Source: [Candidatus Thermochlorobacteriaceae] bacterium GBChlB
GTDB lineage: Bacteria > Bacteroidota > Chlorobiia > Chlorobiales > Thermochlorobacteraceae
Direction of reading: 5' to 3'
NCBI GenBank assembly: GCA_000724175.1
Contig: JPGV01000020.1
Location: 177,058-241,057 of the forward strand
DNA length: 64,000 nucleotides
Part shown: positions 45,383 through 53,518 of the stretch, one piece after another
How the letters are laid out: each line of letters opens with the position of its first letter
Position numbering within the stretch: the stretch's first letter is position 1
The notes under the pieces: model-generated
Database searches by the model: none
What the model was told of the DNA's origin: nothing
What the model saw: the letters and a program-made list of their open reading frames with translations, nothing else
Position numbers and translations under genes: made by a program

Positions 45383-46618
45383 CTATGCAAAGCCATTGGT
45401 CGCGGGCAGTTCGACGAAGAATGTGCTGCCTTGGTCTTTGCCTTCACTTTCCGCCCATACCCATCCGCCATGCAGTTCCACCAATTGCTTGACAATCGAT
45501 AGCCCAAGCCCCGTCGAGTTCTCTCCGCCCGTTGGTCGAGCCGACAAGCGCTGAAATTTTCCAAACAGCTTTTTCTTATCCTCGTCGGTCAAGCCTTGTC
45601 CTTCATCACGAATTGAAATCAGAATAGAGGAATCAGAAGACGGAAGTGCGTTTATTGCTTCTGTTTTCTGTCTTCTGTTTCCTGTATGCTTCTTCATTTC
45701 CACGTAAATTGTTTTTCCCGTCGGAGAGTATTTTATCGCATTGCTGATGAGATTATCGAACACTTCACGCATACGGTCGGCGTCGATTTCAGCAATGAGG
45801 GTTGGCGAAGAAGTAAAATGTATCGTTTGGAGCTTTTTGTCAGCGTTCGCTTGATTTTGCTGAACCGCTTGGCGGAGCAGGTCGCCGATGTCGGTTTTCG
45901 TTTTGTGCAGTTTCATGCTGCCGCTCTCGATGGCGGACGTTTCCAAGAGTTGTTGAATCAAGGAGAACATTCGATACGACGAATTGGAAATTTTCTCCGA
46001 CATGGTCGCGATGCTTTCAAATGCTGGATTGGGAACGCCGTTTCTGAGTTCGCTTTTAGATTTTTCGTAGATGAGTTCGGCAAAGCCGACGACGGCTTGA
46101 AGCGGGTTTTTCAGGTCGTGCGCGGCAATCGCCAAGAGTTCAGTTTTCAGTTGATTGGCTTGGCGCAATGCCTCCGCGCTTCGAGCCATGATGTCGTAAG
46201 CAGCAATGAGTTCGCGGTTTTCGTCTAAGGCTCGCCGCAGTTCGCTCACCTGCCGGAGCGTCTTGTCAATCGTGAGCCGCAGGTCTTTGAAATCAACGGG
46301 CTTAGTGATGAAGTCAAACGCGCCGCGGTTCATCGCCGTGCGAATGTTGCGCATATCGCCGTAAGCCGAAACGACGATGACCTTACAGAGGTAGTTGGCT
46401 GCTACCACTTTTTCCAGAAACATCAGCCCGTCCATTTCTGGCATGTTGATGTCGGTCAGAACAACGTAAATGTCCTTATGCTGTTCCAGCAGCTCCAGCG
46501 CTTCAAACGCGCTGCATGCGAAAAGTATAGCATATCGTTTTTCCTCGACATCGCGCCGCAACCGCTCCCGAATCAACAACTCAAAATCCGGTTCATCGTC
46601 GACGACTAAAACTTTCAT
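45383..46618 (-). CDS. Receiver-histidine kinase hybrid protein
   Basis: 411 residues. An N-terminal receiver (about 1-120, [40 protein letters not shown]) is followed by a coiled linker, HisKA with HDLKNPLQAVVGFAEL (His about 175), and HATPase with NLISNAIKYSP and GLGLSIVKQLVELHGG. The receiver comes first, opposite to the usual hybrid order, so incoming phosphate can regulate the kinase. No sensor domain exists, so input must come from another protein. The receiver closely resembles those of both neighbours. Confidence 0.92.
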   Translation of the reverse strand: MKVLVVDDEPDFELLIRERLRRDVEEKRYAILFACSAFEALELLEQHKDIYVVLTDINMPEMDGLMFLEKVVAANYLCKVIVVSAYGDMRNIRTAMNRGAFDFITKPVDFKDLRLTIDKTLRQVSELRRALDENRELIAAYDIMARSAEALRQANQLKTELLAIAAHDLKNPLQAVVGFAELIYEKSKSELRNGVPNPAFESIATMSEKISNSSYRMFSLIQQLLETSAIESGSMKLHKTKTDIGDLLRQAVQQNQANADKKLQTIHFTSSPTLIAEIDADRMREVFDNLISNAIKYSPTGKTIYVEMKKHTGNRRQKTEAINALPSSDSSILISIRDEGQGLTDEDKKKLFGKFQRLSARPTGGENSTGLGLSIVKQLVELHGGWVWAESEGKDQGSTFFVELPATNGFA

Positions 46619-46696
46619 GGTGTTTTGCAGGCAGTTGAACGATACTTCGGTTTGAATAGCCCAGCAAGATACGACGAATTCGAAAATTTGCGCACG

Positions 46697-47857
46697 TTAG
46701 CGTTGAGTGCGGGATTTGATGGCAACCATCGCCATATCGTCGTGCTGCGGCGCATTGCCCGCAAATGCTTTCACGTCGTTTACAATCGCGCGCACCATAT
46801 CGGTTGCGGTGGAATTGAGACAGTGGACAAAGGCGGCTTGTTGCAAGCGTTCCATGCCGTATTCTTCGCCGCGTGGATTTCGCGCCTCAATGAACCCATC
46901 GGTATACAGCACGAGCGCGTCGCCATGTTTGAGCGTGTAGCTGGCTTCGTCGATGGTGAAGGCAAACGCGGCGGAATTTGCCAATCCCAACGCCATGCCT
47001 TTGGCGCGAAGGGGGACTTCACGCACGTCGTCTTCTTCGCTGACGAGAATCGGAGGCAGATGTCCAGCACGTGCGTAGGAAAATTCGCCGGTCGAGGTAT
47101 CCATCACTGCGTAAATCATGCTGACAAACGAGCCGCGCTTGATGATGCGATGCAGGAGCGTATTGATTTTAATCAGCACTTCTTTTGGGCTGTGTTCGAC
47201 TGTTGCGTTGGCGTGCAATAAGCCTTTGATGAGCGTCATATAAATCGCCGCCGACACGCCCTTGCCTGATGCGTCCGCGACGGCAATTCCGAACTTTGCA
47301 TGCGAGAGTTGAATGATGTCGTAATAATCGCCGCCGATGCTCTGCGCTGGTTCGCAAAAGCCAGAGACTTCAAAATCGTTGCTCGACATACAGCCGTTTG
47401 GCAACAGCCCAAGCTGCACCGTGCGCGCAATCGAAAGCTCTTGCTCCAATTTAATTGCACTTTTGAGGCGCGCCACGTATCGCAGCGTTTTCTCAACGGT
47501 TGCTTCAAGGTCGGCGGGCACAATCGGCTTGGTGATGAAATCAAACGCGCCGCGGTTCATCGCCGTGCGAACATTCTGCATATCCCCATAAGCAGAAATC
47601 ATCACGACTTTCAGCACGGGATTGCGCTCGATGAGTTTCTCGAGCAGCGACAGTCCATCCATTTCAGGCATATTGATGTCGGAGAGCGCCAAGTCGACGT
47701 CGCCGTATTGGTCTAACTTGGCGAGCGCGTCTATGCCATTTGCGGCGAAGATAAATTCGTAGTCGCCCTCGCGGATTTTTTTTCGAAACACTTGCTTGAT
47801 GAGCGACTCAATGTGCAGCTCGTCGTCAACCACTATGATTTTTGCTCGAACCGACAT
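46697..47857 (-). CDS. Response regulator with PP2C-type (SpoIIE/RsbU) phosphatase output
   Basis: 386 residues. A receiver lies at about 1-125 ([32 protein letters not shown]). A short linker precedes the SpoIIE-like phosphatase domain: SIGGDYYDIIQL, VADASGKGVSAA and the C-terminal PQHDDMAMVAI, which carry the metal-binding Asp residues. RsbU-type phosphatases dephosphorylate anti-anti-sigma factors. So this gene would couple a two-component signal to sigma-factor control. It is first of the three-regulator array on the minus strand. No RsbV/RsbW-like gene is in view. Confidence 0.92.
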   Translation of the reverse strand: MSVRAKIIVVDDELHIESLIKQVFRKKIREGDYEFIFAANGIDALAKLDQYGDVDLALSDINMPEMDGLSLLEKLIERNPVLKVVMISAYGDMQNVRTAMNRGAFDFITKPIVPADLEATVEKTLRYVARLKSAIKLEQELSIARTVQLGLLPNGCMSSNDFEVSGFCEPAQSIGGDYYDIIQLSHAKFGIAVADASGKGVSAAIYMTLIKGLLHANATVEHSPKEVLIKINTLLHRIIKRGSFVSMIYAVMDTSTGEFSYARAGHLPPILVSEEDDVREVPLRAKGMALGLANSAAFAFTIDEASYTLKHGDALVLYTDGFIEARNPRGEEYGMERLQQAAFVHCLNSTATDMVRAIVNDVKAFAGNAPQHDDMAMVAIKSRTQR

Positions 47858-47949
47858 TTGGGTTTCCTATCAGACAACATTGCTTCGGGAAAAATAGCGG
47901 ATTTTTTCAGGCACGACAGCTATGCGCGCGAACACTGCGGCGAGCTTTC

Positions 47950-48063
47950 TGGTTGTTATCCCACTTGTATCACAACATCGACTGGTCGTCATTCCGAGCC
48001 AGAGCGAGGAATCCATTGACAGCGTAGATGCTTCACGGCGTTCAAAATGACACAACTACAACT
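47950..48063 (-). repeat. Dispersed intergenic repeat, copy C
   Basis: The reverse complement aligns with copy A (9122-9240): GTGTCATTTTGAACGCCGTG at one end, CGATGTTGTG and GGGATAAC near the other, with about 12 bases absent in the centre. It lies between the PP2C regulator and the aldo/keto reductase gene. Outside it this 233-bp gap shows no gene. Confidence 0.8.
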
Positions 48064-48090
48064 TTGACGCACTGCCAGTTTTCTCATGTC

Positions 48091-49101
48091 TTATCGATTG
48101 CCTTTGTTTGCGTCGAGCATCCAATACGGATATATGCGCGGCGGTTCGCTGACTTTATCGAGCGCAGCGATTTCTTGTGATGTTAATGTCCAGTTGCTTG
48201 CATTAAGATTATCTGCCAGTTGCTCTTTACTCTTTGCGCCGATGATGACGCTTGAAATTGCTGGCTTGCGCAGCACATAGTTTAAGGCAACTTGCGCCGC
48301 GCTTACGCTCCGACGCTGTGCAATCTCCAAGAGCGTCTCGACGATGTCGTATCCCTTTTCTTCATTGAAGCCGAGAAAGCCGCCTGCTGGACTTGAATAC
48401 CGCGCGCCATCGGGCTTGGGCTGACCGCGCCGAAATTTGCCGCTTAAAAAGCCACCCGCGAGCGGACTCCAAACGAGAATTCCTACTTTTTGGTCAATAC
48501 ACAGCGGCATCAACTCGAACTCCAATTCACGACCGACGAGCGAGTAGTAGGCTTGAAGCGTTGCGTATTTCTCGAGATGCTCTCGCTCTGAAATCGACAA
48601 GGCTTTCATCAATTGCCAGCCCGCATAATTTGAACAACCGATGTAGCGCACCTTGCCCTGACGCACCAAATCGTCCAACGCCCGCAGCGTTTCTTCGAGC
48701 GGCGTGGCATGGTCGAAGAGATGGACTTGATACAAATCAATGTAGTCGGTGTTGAGTCGGCGCAAACTTGCGTGACAAGACTCGATGATATGGTGGCGCG
48801 ATTGCCCGATGTCGTTCGGTCCGTCGCCCATTCGAAAATGGACTTTGGTGGCGATGACGGTCTCGCGGCGAAGTTCGCCAATGGCTTTGCCGAGCAGTTC
48901 TTCCGAGACACCGTTGGAATACATATCTGCTGTGTCGAAAAAATTCACGCCCGCGTCGATACAAGCGCGCACGAGTTCATCAGCGTCGCGCTGCGATTGT
49001 CTGCCGATGTCCTGCCAGCCACCGATGCCGCCGAAGGTCATTGTGCCGAAACAGAGTTCAGAGATTTTGAGTCCCGTATTTCCAAGAAAACGATAGTTCA
49101 T
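48091..49101 (-). CDS. Aldo/keto reductase
   Basis: 336 residues from ATG 49101 (MNYRFLGNTGLKISELCFG). The catalytic tetrad of the AKR barrel is visible: Asp and Tyr in NFFDTADMYSNG, Lys in TVIATKVHF, and His in YQVHLFDH. The NADPH site includes SVIIGAKSKEQLADNL. It reduces aldehydes or ketones with NADPH; the physiological substrate is not evident. Longer upstream frame is unsupported. Divergent from porU with an inverted repeat between them. Confidence 0.94.
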   Translation of the reverse strand: MNYRFLGNTGLKISELCFGTMTFGGIGGWQDIGRQSQRDADELVRACIDAGVNFFDTADMYSNGVSEELLGKAIGELRRETVIATKVHFRMGDGPNDIGQSRHHIIESCHASLRRLNTDYIDLYQVHLFDHATPLEETLRALDDLVRQGKVRYIGCSNYAGWQLMKALSISEREHLEKYATLQAYYSLVGRELEFELMPLCIDQKVGILVWSPLAGGFLSGKFRRGQPKPDGARYSSPAGGFLGFNEEKGYDIVETLLEIAQRRSVSAAQVALNYVLRKPAISSVIIGAKSKEQLADNLNASNWTLTSQEIAALDKVSEPPRIYPYWMLDANKGNR

Positions 49102-49155
49102 GTTTGGTTTTATGTGTATCAATCAAGATAACAATTTTAGCCGACGCGTTAGCCC

Positions 49156-49198
49156 TTGACGTCCGTTGTTTTGATTGAGTATATTTTGGTTCAATCAA
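49156..49198 (+). promoter_or_regulatory. Candidate porU promoter and operator-like inverted repeat
   Basis: TTGACG (49156-49161) and TATATT (49180-49185) are 18 bp apart, fitting a sigma-70-like promoter. TTGATTGA (49171-49178) and TCAATCAA (49191-49198) form a perfect inverted repeat around the -10 element, ending 7 bp before the porU ATG. Such a site could bind a dimeric repressor, but no factor is known. Confidence 0.55.
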
Positions 49199-49205
49199 TA
49201 TAATT

Positions 49206-52200
49206 ATGACTCGTTTTTTCTTTGCCATTGCCGTTGCTTTTTTTGTCGCTTCCTGCCTCAATGCTCAACCGACCATCAACGAGCCAGATGTGCGCCTCAT
49301 CTCGTCGTCCTCAACTGCCCTAACGATTGAATTTCGACCGAATTGGCAACCAACACGGTCTCAACTCATAGATGGCGTCGCCTATACAGATTTTCATTTC
49401 GTCGGCGCGCTCTCCGATGCCCGTCGCGTTGGGCTGGCAGAGCGCAAGTTTCGCAGCGTTCCGATTCTTGTTAGCTCACCAGCGCGTCCAACGCTTGAAA
49501 TTCTCACAGCCGAAAGCATCATTGTTCCTAATGTGCGCGTTGCGCCAATGCCGCTCGTCGATACGAAAACGGGCGAGAGACGGTTCTTCAATCGTAGCAT
49601 CAACAAAGAAGAGCGCGCAACATTGGCTGACATCTCGCCCGTCTCGATTGCACGCGGAAATTATATCGCGTCGCTCTCGTTTTATCCCGTTCAATACAAC
49701 GCCCAAACTCAAACAGTTCGAAAATTTACGCGCATCGTTGCCCGCCTTGTCTTTGCTGAACCGTTTGGCACACCAAAGTTTTTTACGGAACAACCCAACA
49801 ACAACAGCGACTTTTTATCAGGCGTCTTGAACTTCGGTTCTCAGGTGACGTCGTCGCCGACAACAGCGCGACTGTCGTCCGTTTCAACTGCCACAGAGAG
49901 CGTCTTGCGCTCCGGCAGATTTTACAAATTAGAACTTCGAAGTGAGGGCGTTTATCGACTCGACCGCGCTTACTTGGAATCCATTGGCATCAACACCGCG
50001 TCGCTCAACCCACGTCGATTGAAAATTTATTTTAACGGCGGCGAAGAACTCGACAGCCGCGTCAACAGTAGCAAAATCAGCGACCTACAAGAGTCGGCCA
50101 TTTTCGTTTCGGGCGAAGAGGATGGGCGGTTCGATGCTGGCGATTTTATTTTGTTCTATGCCACCACCACCAGCGGCGTCCAATACGATTCACTGGAACA
50201 GCGATTAAAGCACTACCTAAACCGTCAAGCCGCGTCGTCGTTTGCATTTCTGGCACTCGACGGCGAGGACGGTAAGCGAATCCAAACGCGCCCATCGTCG
50301 CAAGCCGCGTCGCCCTTTCAGGCGCAGGTTTTCCAAACGCAAGTATTTATTGAGAACGACCGCGTCAACTTTACCAACACCGGATTGAATTTTTACGATA
50401 GCCCGCTCAATGCAGCGCGGCAGCGCGTTACGTATTCGCTTGATGTGCCGAGCATTGATAAAACGCGCTCCCTTAGCTACCGCGCCAAGTTCGTTGCCTC
50501 AACCACGCAGAACGAGCGGTATTCGCTTCGTGAAGGCAGCAATGTGATTTCACAGGGCAATACAGGCATTACATCAGGCTTTTATATCAACGGGCTTGAC
50601 TTCTTCGTCGATGCCACGCTCAACGGATCGACGATTTCAGGCGAGCAGTCGCGCATTGAAATTGAGTTTCCTGCCACATCGGAAACATCACAACTTTATC
50701 CCGACTGGATTGAGCTCGATTACGCTCGCCGCTTTAGCGCTCAAAATAATTTTTTGAAGTTCAATTCGCTCGTCGGATTGTCTGCGCCGAGTGCCGTAGA
50801 ATACACGCTTTCAGGATTTACGTCCACGCCGAGCGTTTGGGACATCACCGACCGGAACAACGTCGTGCGCATTTCGGGCAATGCGTCCGCAAACACCATC
50901 ACTGTTCAGCGCGAGGAATCGCCGAGACATTATCGAGAATACATTGCATTTTCAGATGCAGCGGAATTTCGCCGACCGACGTCTGCGCGGGCGATAACGG
51001 CTCAAAACTTTCGCTCGCTTGCAAGCCGCTCGAGCGCAACAGCATTTCCCGAATACATTATCGTGTATGGACAAGATTTTGAGAGCGAGGCAGTGCGGTT
51101 GCTTCAATATCGAACCGACCGAAATCGCTTGGGAAATCACGCACTGCGGGGTGTTGCTGTGAGCGTTGAACAACTTTACAATGAGTTTTCGGGCGGCAAG
51201 CAAGACTACTCAGCGATACGTGACTTCGTCAAACTGCTTTACGACAATGCTCCGCCAGCGCAGCGTCCGAAATATGTGTTGCTCTTTGGCGACGGCGATT
51301 GGGATTTTCGAGACCTCACCGGGCGGCGTTACTCGAAAGTGCCGATGCACGAATCGGAAGACAACTTAAACGGGCTGGCGTTTGCCGCATCGACCGACGA
51401 TTTTTTCGTCGCCGTCGATGGCGAAGATTTCATTCCAGACCTTGCCGTTGGTCGGCTCACGGTGCAGAGCCGCAGCGAAGCGCAACTGGCCGTCGATAAA
51501 ATCATTGAGTATGAAAATCAACTCGAGCAGGGCGATTGGAAAAATCGCGTCGCCTTCGTTGCGGACGACGGACCAAACGGGCGGGAGATTTCAAATGCGC
51601 CCGACCAATTTGCAGGCGACAGCGAAGCAACGATCGCCGCAATGAACAGCGTCGCGCCGTATCTCAACCCCGTCAAAATTTACGCCTCGTTCTTCCGCGC
51701 CGAAGCGGCAGCAGGCGGCACACGTCGACCAGGGGCGTTCAACGAAATCATTACCCAACTCAATCGCGGCGTCTTAGCCATTAATTTCATCGGACACGGA
51801 AACCCGATTGTTTGGACAGCAGAGCAGATTTTTTCACCCTCGACGTCGTTTCCGCGCCTGACCAATCGAGACCGCCCAACGCTATGCGTTACAGCAACCT
51901 GCGACTTTGGGCGAGCCGATGACCCAACCGTTCAAAGCGGCTCGGAACAACTGTTTGTTTTGCCCAACGGTGGCGCGTCTGCGCTCATCACAACCAGCCG
52001 CTCCATCTTGATTACAAGCGGTTCAACTTACCCGCCGATTTTGTTCCGCGAGTTATTTACGCGCGCGCCCGACGGCTTGCTTTTTCCGCTCGGCACCAGC
52101 CTGTATCGCTTTAAGCTCTCGCTCAGCGCTATTGGCAATTACGGCGACGCCGAAAAATTTTATCTCATTGGCGACCCTGCCATGCGGCTTGGCGCAGCGC

Positions 52201-53312
52201 GCGCGCTTGCGCGCATCGATTCCATCAACGGCATCGCAGTCTCACCGCAGTCACGCCTTCAACTCAACGCACTCTCGCGCGTCTCGATTTCCGGGTCGGC
52301 TCGACTGACAAGCGACAGCAGCCTTGTGAACACATCGTTCAATGGCACGGCGTCGATGGTTGTCTTCGATGCACCGCGCCAAGTTGCCGCCGACCACAAC
52401 GGCACCGGAAACATTGATGATTTTTACGCTGTCCGAAACGCCCTGATTTATCGCGGCACAGCTGTCGTGCGCAACGGGCGGTTTCGGTTTAACTTCATTA
52501 TTCCGAAAGACATCGCTTACGACAGCCTCCAAACGGGAAAAATTAGTTTTTACCTTTGGCGCGACGTCGCCACGCCAAGCGACAACTCGGCAACGGCTGC
52601 CGGCGAGTTTCAAAACTTCGTCGCCGCAGGCACAGACCCTAACGCCGCACTCGACAGCGACGGTCCCGACGCACAGGTCTTTCTCAACGACCCCAGTTTT
52701 CAATCGGGCGGCATCACAAATCAAAATCCCGTGTTCATTGCAGAACTTTCTGACCAAAGCGGCATCAACCTCACACAGAACGTTGGCAACGCACTCACGC
52801 TCGTCATTAACAACGATGAGCGAAATCCGATTGTGTTAAATGATTTTTATCAAGCAAGGTCGGAGAGCTTCACCGATGGCGACGTGCGCTATCCGTTGCG
52901 CAATCTCAGCCCGGGCAACTACACGCTGCGCTTCAAAGCATGGGACGCTTACAACAACTCGACGGAAAAACTGCTCTCGTTCACGGTCGCTGATTCGTCG
53001 CGCCTCGCGCTCGGCAACGTCTACAATTTTCCAAACCCATTTCAGACTCGCACGGCGTTTATTTTCAGCCATAACCGCGCGGGCGACGACCTCAACACGC
53101 GGATAAAGATCTATACGGTCGCTGGTCGTCTCGTCAAAACGCTTGAGCAAACCACGTCCGCCTCGCCCAACAACATCCGCATCGATTGGGACGGACGCGA
53201 CGACGATGGACAGGAACTTGCCAATGGGATTTACCTTTACAAGGTCATCGTCCGTAGCCTGCGCGGCGACTTTCAACGCGAGATGATTGAAAAACTGGCG
53301 ATTGTTCGTTGA
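49206..53312 (+). CDS. porU: PorU-like C25 (gingipain-type) peptidase, type IX secretion system sortase
   Basis: 1368 residues with a signal peptide (cleavage near LNAQP). The C25 catalytic region is around 600-950, with His about 864 in NFIGHGNPIVW and Cys about 898 in TATCDFGRADD. PorU removes the C-terminal signal of T9SS cargo at the cell surface and attaches the cargo to A-LPS. The C-terminus (from about 1285) has NVYNFPNPF...TVAGRLVKTLEQ and ANGIYLYKVIVRS, a FlgD-like/type A sorting domain. PorU is about 1150 residues in Porphyromonas, so this one is larger. It is the only clear T9SS gene in the window; other Por genes must lie elsewhere. Confidence 0.88.
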   Translation: MTRFFFAIAVAFFVASCLNAQPTINEPDVRLISSSSTALTIEFRPNWQPTRSQLIDGVAYTDFHFVGALSDARRVGLAERKFRSVPILVSSPARPTLEILTAESIIVPNVRVAPMPLVDTKTGERRFFNRSINKEERATLADISPVSIARGNYIASLSFYPVQYNAQTQTVRKFTRIVARLVFAEPFGTPKFFTEQPNNNSDFLSGVLNFGSQVTSSPTTARLSSVSTATESVLRSGRFYKLELRSEGVYRLDRAYLESIGINTASLNPRRLKIYFNGGEELDSRVNSSKISDLQESAIFVSGEEDGRFDAGDFILFYATTTSGVQYDSLEQRLKHYLNRQAASSFAFLALDGEDGKRIQTRPSSQAASPFQAQVFQTQVFIENDRVNFTNTGLNFYDSPLNAARQRVTYSLDVPSIDKTRSLSYRAKFVASTTQNERYSLREGSNVISQGNTGITSGFYINGLDFFVDATLNGSTISGEQSRIEIEFPATSETSQLYPDWIELDYARRFSAQNNFLKFNSLVGLSAPSAVEYTLSGFTSTPSVWDITDRNNVVRISGNASANTITVQREESPRHYREYIAFSDAAEFRRPTSARAITAQNFRSLASRSSATAFPEYIIVYGQDFESEAVRLLQYRTDRNRLGNHALRGVAVSVEQLYNEFSGGKQDYSAIRDFVKLLYDNAPPAQRPKYVLLFGDGDWDFRDLTGRRYSKVPMHESEDNLNGLAFAASTDDFFVAVDGEDFIPDLAVGRLTVQSRSEAQLAVDKIIEYENQLEQGDWKNRVAFVADDGPNGREISNAPDQFAGDSEATIAAMNSVAPYLNPVKIYASFFRAEAAAGGTRRPGAFNEIITQLNRGVLAINFIGHGNPIVWTAEQIFSPSTSFPRLTNRDRPTLCVTATCDFGRADDPTVQSGSEQLFVLPNGGASALITTSRSILITSGSTYPPILFRELFTRAPDGLLFPLGTSLYRFKLSLSAIGNYGDAEKFYLIGDPAMRLGAARALARIDSINGIAVSPQSRLQLNALSRVSISGSARLTSDSSLVNTSFNGTASMVVFDAPRQVAADHNGTGNIDDFYAVRNALIYRGTAVVRNGRFRFNFIIPKDIAYDSLQTGKISFYLWRDVATPSDNSATAAGEFQNFVAAGTDPNAALDSDGPDAQVFLNDPSFQSGGITNQNPVFIAELSDQSGINLTQNVGNALTLVINNDERNPIVLNDFYQARSESFTDGDVRYPLRNLSPGNYTLRFKAWDAYNNSTEKLLSFTVADSSRLALGNVYNFPNPFQTRTAFIFSHNRAGDDLNTRIKIYTVAGRLVKTLEQTTSASPNNIRIDWDGRDDDGQELANGIYLYKVIVRSLRGDFQREMIEKLAIVR

Positions 53313-53518
53313 TGACAGGGCTCTCTACGCATGTTCAGCGCGGCAAGCGACATTATTCAGCACTGGATTCAGACACGCTCGTCATAGTTTTGACACCATC
53401 TTTTTTTCGCTAACTTGATGTGCCTTCGACGGAACACATCCGCCGTCAAGAGGATAAACAGTTTTGTGAGGTTCGGTTTAAGAGAGACTCCATTTTTGTT
53501 TGGCTTAATTCGTGAGTG

